A stretch of DNA of 64,000 nt from Pseudophaeobacter leonis. Lineage in GTDB: Bacteria > Pseudomonadota > Alphaproteobacteria > Rhodobacterales > Rhodobacteraceae. The stretch lies in assembly GCF_002087335.1 (NCBI RefSeq), contig NZ_MWVJ01000033.1:123563-187562 (forward strand). Direction: 5' to 3'. Of the stretch, positions 38,181 through 47,536 are shown piece by piece (position 1 is the stretch's first letter; the number at the start of each line of letters is the position of its first letter). The notes below the pieces were generated by a model that worked only from the letters and a program-made list of their open reading frames with translations, was not told the DNA's origin and did not search any database. The position numbers and the translations under genes were made by a program.

Positions 38181-38596
38181 CCCCCAGCACATCGCTTGGC
38201 ACTTCGCTCACTGTTGGCTGGTCCGGTTCAAGAAGGAAGGTGTTGTAGCCATAAATGGTTGTGGCATTGCCGGTGAAGACAATGGTGTTTGGCTTCAACC
38301 GGTTTTCGTGAATGGGCAGCTACGTGCCCCTGCCGCCGCCAAAGGCGGAGTACGCCTCATGCATCGCCTGCATCGAGACAAAGGGCAGCGCCCGGAGATA
38401 GACCTGAACAGCCCGCTGGAAAACCAAGACTGTCATAGAGCGCCTGGGTGGTCTCAGGCGCGGCATAGCCGTGATCGAACGTCAACCTCCCAATCTGGGT
38501 ATCAAACACCTTTTGTCCCTCTGCAAAATCATCAGCAGCGACCGGTGTTACCATCCCCCCCGCCAAGCCAAGCGCGCGAAGGATCGTGTTCAGCAA
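38181..38596 (-). pseudogene. DUF1254 domain protein remnant (N-terminal part), multiply disrupted
   Basis: A TTG start with GGGAG upstream begins a secreted protein (LNTILRALGLAGGMVTPVAA), followed by FDTQIGRLTFDHGYAAPETTQALYDSLGF. A surplus base in the AAAA run at 38420-38423 breaks the frame; the other frame gives QRAVQVYLRALPFVSMQAMHEAY, a DUF1254 hallmark. TAG at 38320-38322 follows GGGRGT, then LPIHENRLKPNTIVFTGNATTIYGYNTF and PTVSEVPSDVLGG. A missing G at the six-base run 38180-38185 would continue with INNAWQGAF, the expected DUF1254 text. After that no DUF1214 half is found, so the gene is truncated. Confidence 0.75.
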
Positions 38597-38660
38597 GATC
38601 TCCCGATATTCTTTAAGGTGGTTTCTGGGGACGGCTCAAATCACCGCCCACGGAAAAATC

Positions 38661-40547
38661 TTACCCTTCTGGCGCGTACCAGATCGGCGAGGTATAGGCG
38701 CGGTCCTGCACCACCATCGGGGTTTCTTCGGGCATCTCGGTGCCAAAGAATTTGGCGTCATAGGCTGTCCAGCGGGGCTTGGGGATCTCGATCACCCGCA
38801 CATAGTAAAAGGCGCGTTGGCTGGCGTCGAAATCTGGGTCCTGCCAAAATCCTGTCAGCAGCGGGTCCCCAATAGAGTTGCTATAGGAGGCCTCTGCCAC
38901 ATCAACGGTAGACCCGACTTCGGTTGCACAGCGGCGCTCCGCAATGGCACGCTGATCCGAACAGGCCACATCATAGATGCGTTCTTCGAGCGAGCCATCG
39001 GCATCCAGCCAGCCCTTGACCACCTGGACCCGGTCCAGATTGGCATTGTCAGGATCCCGCAGGGCACGGATGATCAGACGGGGCGCCTCGCCTTCGGGTG
39101 CGGCGCTCAGATCGCCGCCCATTGGAACACCACGGGCATAGCCTTCACGGGCAAAATCCTGAGTTTCCACCTCATCAGCGTCAAAATCCCAGCCCGCAAA
39201 GACCCGCACCGAAATACGCGATCCGGTGGTGGCATAGACTTCTTTGCGGGCAAAGGCGTCAAAGATCTCTTCGCGGGTGTTTTCCCGTGCCCAGACCCCT
39301 GTCAGACCCGAGGCTCCGGTGTCTTTGACCAGCAAGGACAGCTCTGGCACGATGCCTTTGATCAGCACATGTTCCCAACGATCCGCTGCGGGCTCATAGG
39401 GGGCGGCCTTGCCAAAAAAGTTATCCTCACGCGTGGTTGGAATGCCCGTATGGGCATCTGTTGAGCCCGCAAGGCCAAATTTGAACGGGTTCGCTCCAAG
39501 CTCTTTGTCGTAGGCCAAACCCCGCATCAGGGCCGCACGGGCATACTCACGCGGCAGCATCTCAGGCGTCTTGGCCACCTCTCCCATGATATTGCCCAGA
39601 TCCATCCGCTCAAAATCGGCAAACTCATCATTGGGCGACAGATCCGGGTGGGTTTCGCCGTCACCTATGATCTGCGTGACCTCATAGATCATCTCATAGC
39701 GCATCCGCAGCTCGGCGTAGTCTTTGGTCAGCGGCTGGCCGGTCCAGGTCACATCGTCAAACATCTTGCCGTTTGACAGGTTGCCATTATGCGCCAGCGT
39801 CAAAGCCTGCCCTCCGGTCTTTTCTTCATAGCCCTCCAGATAGCGCCAGAGGTCTTCGGGATCGATGGAGTTATGCGAGGAGAACGGATTTACCTGAGTG
39901 GTCTTTTCTGCCCCGTCACGGAAGATCACCACCCGGTGCATATTGTCGCCTGCAAGATGCGGCGACCACTCAAAGCCCGTAAAGGTCGAGAACACGCCGG
40001 GCTGGTAATACTTGTCAGCGTTTTCCGCCACCCGCTTCCAGATGGCCTCCATCATCCGGGGCTCGTTGATCTGATCGGTGGTGATGTCGCGCACAAATTC
40101 CAGAAAGGCATCATAGCCCTGCCCTGATCTGTTCATATCATGCCAGCGTTTGCAGACCACATTGGCCAGACAAATCGGATCTGACCGGTCGATAAAATCG
40201 GCAACCCCAAGGTTCTCTGCATGGTCCGCAATCACCACCCAGTCCAATGGCTTATGCAGCCGCACCCGCATCCCCTGATGGCTGCGGATTTCTTCCCCCC
40301 GGGAAACCCGGTAGGCGTCGTCTGGTCCAATCGACGCACCGACAAGCCCCGCATCCCCCGACCAGGAGGTGTGCAGGTGGGTATCACCAAACATTGGGCG
40401 ATTGGGGAAATGGTCGCCCACAAAAGGAGAGTACTCTGCCTTTGGCGCGGGAACCTGATCTTTGGGCGGGAACAAATCCTGTGCCGCTGCTGGTGCAGCA
40501 AAAACGAGCAGGCCTATCCATTTAACTGCGTTCCTAATTCCGGACAT
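38661..40547 (-). CDS. DUF3604 domain-containing secreted protein
   Basis: A 628-residue protein with a signal peptide (MSGIRNAVKWIGLLVFAAPAAAQ). The DUF3604 core starts at FGDTHLHTSWSGDAG, where an HxH pair as in PHP-type metallophosphoesterases is visible, and continues with LDWVVIADHAENLGV. A second His pair lies in LTLAHNGNLSNG, and GLAGSTDAHTGIPTT carries another likely metal-binding Asp-His. A metal-dependent hydrolase in the periplasm is likely; the substrate is unknown. The start used is five codons inside the longest frame because of better spacing to AGAGAG. It is the first gene of a minus-strand cluster with the DUF1254 remnant, the isomerase and HupE. Confidence 0.9.
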   Translation of the reverse strand: MSGIRNAVKWIGLLVFAAPAAAQDLFPPKDQVPAPKAEYSPFVGDHFPNRPMFGDTHLHTSWSGDAGLVGASIGPDDAYRVSRGEEIRSHQGMRVRLHKPLDWVVIADHAENLGVADFIDRSDPICLANVVCKRWHDMNRSGQGYDAFLEFVRDITTDQINEPRMMEAIWKRVAENADKYYQPGVFSTFTGFEWSPHLAGDNMHRVVIFRDGAEKTTQVNPFSSHNSIDPEDLWRYLEGYEEKTGGQALTLAHNGNLSNGKMFDDVTWTGQPLTKDYAELRMRYEMIYEVTQIIGDGETHPDLSPNDEFADFERMDLGNIMGEVAKTPEMLPREYARAALMRGLAYDKELGANPFKFGLAGSTDAHTGIPTTREDNFFGKAAPYEPAADRWEHVLIKGIVPELSLLVKDTGASGLTGVWARENTREEIFDAFARKEVYATTGSRISVRVFAGWDFDADEVETQDFAREGYARGVPMGGDLSAAPEGEAPRLIIRALRDPDNANLDRVQVVKGWLDADGSLEERIYDVACSDQRAIAERRCATEVGSTVDVAEASYSNSIGDPLLTGFWQDPDFDASQRAFYYVRVIEIPKPRWTAYDAKFFGTEMPEETPMVVQDRAYTSPIWYAPEG

Positions 40548-41291
40548 TTCTCTCTCCAACATATCAAATTGATTTGGTCAGTTGTTCTATTTGGTCAGCT
40601 GTCATTTTTGGCCCGCTGTAGATGCGACCTTTGGGCCTGATCTGCCCCTGCCACAGGGTCAGTCATTCTGGATCGTTTTTATCCTCGTCTTACCCCCTTC
40701 TCCTTGTCTCAAAAGGAGCACGCTGAGCGGCGCAATTGCTGTTCAGCCCGCATTTAATGGTATTGGTTTTTTCGCAAAATTCAAAATCTCTAATATTTCA
40801 AGACACTTCGGCGCGACCCTCCCCCCAGATTAACACTATGTTAACCGGGGAACGCCCTAAAAAGTTAGACCCTGACGAGCTTTCGAAAAAAGAACGTTCT
40901 CCACAATTTTTCAAATTCAGATTTTCTAGTGTTACAGATAGCTGGGCGCGCCTTGAAACGACGCGGTCAGTGCGCAGCGATACCGGGGCCGCACTCTGTG
41001 GCGGCGCTTGTTATATCGGGCGGGCGTCAGGCGTACATCCATCAATTTCCCGCCCCCATTGGAATGCCTGAGCGGTCCGGCGATCGCGAAAAGATTCAAC
41101 CGCCCTCCCCTTTCGCCATCGATTGAATATAATTTTCTCCGACAGCAAACAGGCCACCATCGCATTAATGGTGAGAACTACACTACTACTGATTGCAATG
41201 CGATCTTTGCCCACGTAAAAATTGCATATGACGTGTCATGAGCTCTCTCAAAATCCAGTCTTTTTGCCAAATCCATAGGAACAAAAATCAC
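40548..41291. other. Intergenic region between divergent DUF3604 and RTX genes
   Basis: This 744-base stretch is patchy and AT-richer than the core. I find no frame with protein-family signal, no tRNA and no repeat longer than a few bases. It presumably contains two divergent promoters. The base composition change begins here and extends through the RTX gene. Confidence 0.5.
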
Positions 41292-43517
41292 ATGCACACT
41301 GCTGAAACCCTCGAAACGCAAGGATCCCTGATTAACAATACGATCAGCGAAAATCATTTTGGCACAGGCTATGAGTTTGTTCATTAGGACGACAATCAAT
41401 ATCCGATTGATGAGATTTTTGATCTTGTTGAGCCCACCATTCTGCGATATCCGGGAGGCACAGGCACAGAGAACCACTTTGATCCAAGCAATCCGGATAT
41501 ATCTGTGCAGCCAGCAGTGTTTAATGGGACTCAGGCAGACGTTGTCCCCATCAGCGATTTCATCTCGATCGCCAATCAGGAAAACGCACAGATAGTAGTG
41601 GTACTGCCGACCTGGCGATATTTTGATCCGGCAACCCGCGACCTGAAACGGGATGCAAATGACAAGCCCATTGCAAAGGATGCAATTAAGAACTTTGTAA
41701 AGAAATTATTGAACGGGAATTTCGGAGACGCAGATATCCTCGCCTTTGAAATTGGCAATGAATGGTACAATTTGGACGGTTGGTCCCCCTCGGAGTTTGG
41801 CAGAGTATCGAGCCTTATTGCAAAGTGGGTGAACGAGGCCATTTCAGAATCCGCAACCACAGATGATCCGAAGATTTGGGTGCAGACCAATAGCGATGGC
41901 AAACAAGACGGGGATAACAATGGCATTCACGATAACATAGAAATTCTGAATGAATTTGGCAGCATCGAACGCGCTGCGGTGGATGGATTTATCGATCACC
42001 TATATTTTCGCACCGACGACAAAGACCATAATAGCGACGGTGTCATTGACGCCTTGGATTTCGACCCTACGGTTGCCACAACGCGCCTGGGGCGTCTTGA
42101 AACAGACGTCGCCAATTTAAATGTCCCCTGGGATATATCCGGCCTCGACTACGTGACCACGGAATGGAACGTGCGGGCTGACAGGGTTAACACCATCACC
42201 GGTTTTGAGCGCCTCCCCCTGTTTGTCGGCCTCTTCGCCGATATTATTCAAAGCGGCGTTGACTTTGCGACAATCTGGACGACCCAGGCGACCGGTGACG
42301 GCAATGGCAGCCTGAGTGAGCAGTTTGAGGATGAGTTGACGCCGACAGGGTATCTGTTCCGCTTAATGAAGGACGCCCTGAGCGGCACCAGACTGGCGGA
42401 TCCCAGCAACAATAACGAGCTCAGTAGAGGCGACTACCTCTTCACCAGCACATCCGGAACAGACCTTGGCTATAGCTATACGTTCAGAAGCACCGACAAC
42501 AAAAAAGTTGTCCTCTATATCGCGTCAGCGGTGGACGCGGATATCGATATCACCTCGACCATTCTGGACCTGAGATCGGACTATCCAGGCCATCATATTC
42601 ACGCAACCGTAATCGCGGTGGATGATACCCCCAACAATGACCCGTTGGAGGCTGATGCTGATGCACAGCTGGTCGCGATTGATCATAACACGCTCTGGTC
42701 AAACAATTTAAATGTGACTTTGTCACCCTATGAGCTTATCCAAATTGAGCTCACTCTGGACGCAGATGTCTCGATCTCGGGGGATGATCAGAACCAGACC
42801 AATGACTCCATCGTGGGCGGCGATGAACACGATACCCTGCTGGGATTTGCAGGCAATGACACCTTGGAAGGCGGCGATGGAAACGATGTCCTGCGGGGAG
42901 GTGAAGACAACGATACTTTGCTTGGTCAATCTGGCAATGACCGATTGGACGGGGATGCAGGCAACGACAGTATCAATGCCGGAGCGGGAGACGACACGGT
43001 CTTTGGCGGCTCTGGCGCCGATAAGGTCGCGGGTGGCAATGGTGACGACCTCATTTTTGGCGGTGCAGGCAATGATCGTTGCTTTAGCAACGCCGGAGGC
43101 GACACTCTGTCTGGCGGCTCGGGCAACGATGCCCTGGACGGAGAAGCTGGCAACGACACGCTCTACGGTGGGGGCGGAAAGGATACGCTGGAGGGCGGTC
43201 TAGGCTCCGACACACTTTATGGCGGTCAAGGTTCGGGTGTCCTGAACGGGGGCCGTGGAAACGACCTGCTCTACGGCGGAGCAGGAAGCGACAGCTTCCT
43301 CTTTGCACGCACAGGCGGGGCGGATGAAATCGTCGATTTCGATGCAGCAGTTGATAATCTGGATCTGACCGATTTTGAATTTGACGATCTCGCTGACGCG
43401 CAGGGGTCTGCCGCGCAAAACGGCGGTGATTTGGTCTTCAGCCTTGGCGGTGGTGACAGCCTTGTGCTGCGCGATACCAACCTCTCAGATCTCACAGAAA
43501 CCAACTTGCTTTTGTAG
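41292..43517 (+). CDS. RTX exoprotein with clan GH-A-like glycoside hydrolase domain; in-frame TAG at codon 32
   Basis: A 741-codon frame. The segment MHTAETLETQGSLINN to GYEFVH is followed by TAG at 41385-41387, then the frame continues with YPIDEIFDLVEPTILRYPGGTGTENHFD, so the true N terminus is probably upstream of the stop. Without readthrough, translation could restart at 41505. The middle looks like a clan GH-A TIM barrel: ILAFEIGNEWYNL has the acid/base Glu in a GNE motif and YVTTEWNVRAD fits the nucleophile strand. From about residue 505 come some fifteen GGxGxDxLx calcium-binding repeats and a C-terminal secretion region ending LLL. It is probably exported by a type I system, not encoded here, to cut a polysaccharide. 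AT-rich codon use suggests acquisition. Confidence 0.82.
42815..43311 (+). repeat. RTX calcium-binding nonapeptide repeat tract
   Basis: About fifteen imperfect 27-bp units encode the motif GGxGNDxLx (for example GGDGNDVLRGGEDNDTL). Calcium binding folds such tracts into a parallel beta-roll after type I secretion. The unit NDRCFSNAGGDT contains an irregular copy with a Cys. Confidence 0.85.
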
Positions 43518-43821
43518 CCCTGCTGCTCTGAATCTAAACGATTTAAGACGGGAAAGACAAAGAAGGCCCAGGCCCCGTCGGCCTCGGCATGATCCGCACC
43601 ATCCAGAGCGAAGACCAAGGCTGCCACACACCCGTGCGCCCTCCTGTTTGAGGACATGTCCTCGCCCTGGGAACACAGCCTGAAACCGCTGCGATGCCGC
43701 GTGAGATCCGGTCATCGGTAAGGCTTGCAAGGAAACTTTGGGGTTGGACAACAGCAGGGCGCAGCAAGCGCCCATTAGCTACGCATGCGCCCCCTCGCTG
43801 CATATGCGCCTAATGGCTGGT
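43518..43821. other. Intergenic region after the RTX gene
   Basis: 304 bases with no supported gene. Frames on both strands lack codon bias and family signal. There is no clear terminator T-run after the RTX stop. Confidence 0.5.
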
Positions 43822-44298
43822 TCAAATTGGAGTTTTTGAAAGCGTCTCTCTGTAGACAACGAACTCGGTGTTCGTCGCTACGCGATCATAAAGCCTCATC
43901 GCTGTTTCGTTAGAAGAGTGCGTATGCCAGTAAACACCGATCGTTCCCGCCTGTTTTGCCCGATCATAAAATTCCGCAATTAGCCTGCGACCAATGCCTT
44001 TGCCGCGCAATGAGGGCCGCGAGAAGAGGTCTCGCAGGTAGCAGGTATTTTCAACCGTTATAGTGTTTCGGTGCGAAATAAAATGAGCCAAACCAACAAG
44101 TTGTTCCTGATTCTCGGCGAGCAAACATTGTACAGGCTCAGCTGGATCGAGGAACCTGTGCCATGTCGTCAATACAATCTCTTCGGAAAGAGCCGTGGCG
44201 CCAACTCTGCCGTAGAACGCATTGTATTGATCCCAGAGCGTTCGCCATTGAGCAAAGTCGGCTTGAGACGCGTCTCGAATGGTGATTTCGTTTTCCAT
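43822..44298 (-). CDS. GNAT family N-acetyltransferase
   Basis: A 158-residue GNAT-fold enzyme that transfers an acetyl group from acetyl-CoA to an amine. The acetyl-CoA pyrophosphate loop is RPSLRGKGIGRRLIAEFY (about 94-111, with the R/Q-x-x-G-x-G/A pattern), followed by the tail YWHTHSSNETAMRLYDRVA, which positions the cofactor. ENTCYLRDLFSRP is the preceding strand. It is a single gene in the AT-richer block, convergent with the RTX gene, and its substrate cannot be read. A weak ribosome-binding site lies before ATG 44298. Confidence 0.92.
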   Translation of the reverse strand: MENEITIRDASQADFAQWRTLWDQYNAFYGRVGATALSEEIVLTTWHRFLDPAEPVQCLLAENQEQLVGLAHFISHRNTITVENTCYLRDLFSRPSLRGKGIGRRLIAEFYDRAKQAGTIGVYWHTHSSNETAMRLYDRVATNTEFVVYRETLSKTPI

Positions 44299-44610
44299 AA
44301 GCCGCGCCTTTTAACGGGAATAGTTTGCAAGCAGACTCTCGCCACTCTGCAGAAAAATTGCAAGACGGCTTGAGGCGATCTGGCGGCGCTGCAGCAGGAG
44401 GGTCGTTGCCCTCGTCGGTGCGCTGAGGCCCTGAGGCGTTCTGCAGGCTGCAAGCCAGAGATAGCGGGAGGAGCTAGTGGGATGTCGCTGGGGGCGCGAG
44501 AGAGGCCGCCAGATTTTCCGATCCCCGACATAGGCATGCGCTGCCAGACCCGCAAAGCAAACGCGCCGGCTTTGCCCTGCGGCTATGACTTTCGGCTATG
44601 ACTTGCGCGC
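44299..44610. other. Intergenic region with a 13-bp tandem duplication
   Basis: 312 bases between the GNAT gene and the end of the kinase gene, both on the minus strand. No gene is supported. Close to the kinase stop lies a 13-bp tandem pair (44580-44605). Confidence 0.5.
44580..44605. repeat. 13-bp tandem duplication CGGCTATGACTTK
   Basis: CGGCTATGACTTT is followed at once by CGGCTATGACTTG, two 13-bp copies differing at the last base. It lies a few bases beyond the stop of the kinase gene. Confidence 0.8.
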
Positions 44611-47412
44611 CTATCTTTCAAAGGCCTTCGCCACGGCTTTCAGCTTTTCCTGACTCAGGAAAAACTTCGCCTGCTCATCGACGGCCGCATAAACCGCATC
44701 ATCCAAAAGGCGAAGATTGTCTTCGCCCTTTTCAATCCGGGCGCTCAGACCTTCGGCTTTTTCAAAATCGGCTTGATCTGGTGGAAACAGCGACTGTTCA
44801 AACTCATGCCTCAGCCTATCCAGTTTTTCGACCATCACACTGCGCTCGGTATAAAGCCGCGGCAGGGGAATGTTGCCGGTCTGGTCGGCCAGGGTAATCC
44901 TTACCTTAAGCTCAGGGTTGGCCAAAGCCGTTGCAAAAGCCATTTCCGCCTGAACAGACTTAGCCTTCATCGCCGCTTTGACTTTTTGATTTAGAAAATC
45001 GATTTCCTGCTGATAAGCCGCGATTTCCGGTTTGATGCTCATCAGGTAGCTCGCCTTATCTCCCCGCGCGCCATTGCGTAGCTTGACAATCTTACTTTCC
45101 AAGCCGCCAACTAAACTCTTGAGCTTTCTGAGACTTACATCCCCTTCTGACACCACTGAGCCACAATTAGGCATGTTCTGTGCGATCTCATCCGCGCTAA
45201 TCTGGGTCTCTATTCGAGACACCATTGACGCGGTTTCCGCCATGGCCTCTTTTAGTTTTTCGATGTCTGACTGAGCAAAATCTGCCGCCCCTGATGCATG
45301 CAGGGTATTGAACATTACAGCGTCAAGGCTTGGGCGGTTATCTCGGTCTGTTTCTTTCAGACTGGCGATCAATTTGCCCATGCTGCCCGCGCTGTAGGTC
45401 CTGCCATCGCGCGGGGTGTCTGTAAGGATCAGCTTTTGCAACATGCCACCAAGGGCAAAGGTATCTGCCCGCGCGTCCATGTGTTTTGGGTGTTGGGCCA
45501 AATCAGGAGAGACATATCCCGGTGTCGCCCCCCGCGTATCCGCCCCGCCCAGGTGCGTGTCAATGAAGTCAGATTCACCAAAGTCGATGATCTTGATGCG
45601 GCCATCGCTGGTCATCATGACGTTTTCGCCCTTCAGGTCACCATGCACCAGACCGCTTGCTTCCATCTCCTTCATGGCGCGGGCAGTGTTGACAATGACG
45701 TCGCACATCAGAATTTGCCGCGCCGATGCGGGCAAAATACCTGCGTCAGACAAGACAGACATTGTTTTCGCCACATCCTCAAGATCGCCGCCCTGCACAT
45801 CTTCCAATATCATATGCACCAGACCATCCGGGCTGCGGGCCAGCCCTTCCAAAGCAACAAGTCCGCTTTCGGCCCTCCCCCCGGGAGCCAAATTGTTCAT
45901 CAGACGTCGGTGGTTCTCCAACTCAATCGCCACCTTGCCGGTATCCCTCGCATTCAGGCTGGTCTTAACAACTATCGTCCTGTTTGTTTCTGGATCAACA
46001 AATCGACACGCCCTGGCGTTACCGCCGGATTTCAGAATTCGGTCTAAGACATAATCCGTACCGCCAAAGGAAAGCGAGTGGCCATCATCACTCATCTGAT
46101 CAGGGCAGTGTAGGCAGGCCACCGCATTCAGCGCTTTGCCAATTTCCAAACAGGTATCGTATACTCCGGATATTTTACTTCCGTTGAACACATCTTGCAA
46201 AATGCGGTCGGCATATTCCGGAGCCTGCCATGCCATAAGTTGGAAAAACTCATCCGCATCGGTATCCAGAATTGCCAGGTGCTCAGTAAGCCGACTCACC
46301 GCATAGTGCTTAACCTCTTTAAGTCGCTTATCTGACAAGCTAACGAATAAAGACCCGTTGCTAGTTTCCTTCATCTCATCAGGGCTGAATAAATCAGAGA
46401 GAACATCCGCGATAAAAAACTGATCCAACCCATTTGCAGGTGTAACCGCGTCACGTTCTGTCTGTGTATTAAATTCATCTTGGAGATCGAGGTATTGTTG
46501 CTGCGCAAGACGCAGCCGGTCTTCTTCTTTCTCCAGACGCAGCACTTCATGTTCGGAATTCTTTCTCAGACCGGACACAGCCTTTTGGCTTTGGGCATCC
46601 CCGCCTTTGTTTTCGTCTTGATACAGCGCGTGCATCCGCTCGGTATCCTTGAGGTCCTGAACCTTTAATTCGAATTTCAGCAGCGCCTGCTCTGCAAGTG
46701 TCTGGAAATCATGCGGCTTGAAGCGGTCTTTATACTGTTCGTAGATACTGGTCAGCTCCTGCGCAAGCGCGTACTCTGACGCAACCAGATGGCCTTTGTC
46801 AGCCAGCTCAAATGCCTGAATTAAAACCTTTAAACCCTCCAATTGGCTATAGCCAAAAGATGACAATTTTTCATTCACAGGTATATTGGCGATAAATTCG
46901 TAGCAAGAGGCCCGCAATTCCGGCTCCAATTCCGCCAGCCTCGACGCGCGATTTATAGCCTCTTCGAATGTTTGCGCGCCAGAAACCGGCAGAAGCCCTT
47001 TCAGCGTTTCGGTGACATGTCGAACCGTTGCTTCGAACCGATCGACAATCGAGGCTCTTTCCAGGAAATTATGTGAAATCAGCTCAAGCTTTGGCCGGAT
47101 ATTATTTGCGGCCTCACTTTTTGGAAATTTCCTGATGTAAATACTTGCCATTTCCTTCGCTAGGAGAAGCTGGTCATAGGCCCCCTTGAAATCGCCACCT
47201 TTGGCAATCTCATCTGCGGCTTTTACAATCTCAACCAATTTGCCGCGAGGATTATTGCTCCCGACATAGCTGATACCGGTGAGGAGCTCTTCGACTCTAT
47301 TTCTGCGGCGTTCAAAATCTTCATACTCGCGCATGATTTTCTTCTTGCTTTTCTTCGGATTTTTCGCGCTCGCGAGCTTCAGCCATTTAATTTGTTCTTG
47401 AGTAGCGGGCAT
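44611..47412 (-). CDS. Large eukaryotic-like serine/threonine kinase with helical flanks
   Basis: A 933-residue protein. Residues 1-440 are mostly helical with charged coiled-coil segments (for example 285-310). The kinase domain spans about 450-705: ATP-binding Lys483 in TIVVKTSL, the catalytic loop HGDLKGEN at 590-597 with Asp592, Lys594 and Asn597, DFG at 610-612, and SPD (635-637) in place of APE. The HRD Arg is Gly (HGD), as in RIO and several bacterial kinases. The glycine loop is degenerate. Residues 715-930 form another coiled coil. There are no membrane helices, PASTA or signal peptide, so it is cytosolic. The partner gene at 47537 lies upstream on the same strand by about 125 bases. 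Substrates and role are unknown. Confidence 0.88.
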   Translation of the reverse strand: MPATQEQIKWLKLASAKNPKKSKKKIMREYEDFERRRNRVEELLTGISYVGSNNPRGKLVEIVKAADEIAKGGDFKGAYDQLLLAKEMASIYIRKFPKSEAANNIRPKLELISHNFLERASIVDRFEATVRHVTETLKGLLPVSGAQTFEEAINRASRLAELEPELRASCYEFIANIPVNEKLSSFGYSQLEGLKVLIQAFELADKGHLVASEYALAQELTSIYEQYKDRFKPHDFQTLAEQALLKFELKVQDLKDTERMHALYQDENKGGDAQSQKAVSGLRKNSEHEVLRLEKEEDRLRLAQQQYLDLQDEFNTQTERDAVTPANGLDQFFIADVLSDLFSPDEMKETSNGSLFVSLSDKRLKEVKHYAVSRLTEHLAILDTDADEFFQLMAWQAPEYADRILQDVFNGSKISGVYDTCLEIGKALNAVACLHCPDQMSDDGHSLSFGGTDYVLDRILKSGGNARACRFVDPETNRTIVVKTSLNARDTGKVAIELENHRRLMNNLAPGGRAESGLVALEGLARSPDGLVHMILEDVQGGDLEDVAKTMSVLSDAGILPASARQILMCDVIVNTARAMKEMEASGLVHGDLKGENVMMTSDGRIKIIDFGESDFIDTHLGGADTRGATPGYVSPDLAQHPKHMDARADTFALGGMLQKLILTDTPRDGRTYSAGSMGKLIASLKETDRDNRPSLDAVMFNTLHASGAADFAQSDIEKLKEAMAETASMVSRIETQISADEIAQNMPNCGSVVSEGDVSLRKLKSLVGGLESKIVKLRNGARGDKASYLMSIKPEIAAYQQEIDFLNQKVKAAMKAKSVQAEMAFATALANPELKVRITLADQTGNIPLPRLYTERSVMVEKLDRLRHEFEQSLFPPDQADFEKAEGLSARIEKGEDNLRLLDDAVYAAVDEQAKFFLSQEKLKAVAKAFER

Positions 47413-47536
47413 AATCTGTTCCTTTGAAATCCAGAGGCTCCGGAGGGCGTATGCAGGGAAAGGCAGGCTGTTTCCGAGGAGACGAAATAATATACACCCC
47501 GCAACCAGCTGCTGCGCCTTAACCGGGCAACGCCAT

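Noticed and set aside
43790..43840. GGTTCAAATT resembling a tRNA T-arm
   Set aside because: No matching acceptor, D or anticodon stems around it.
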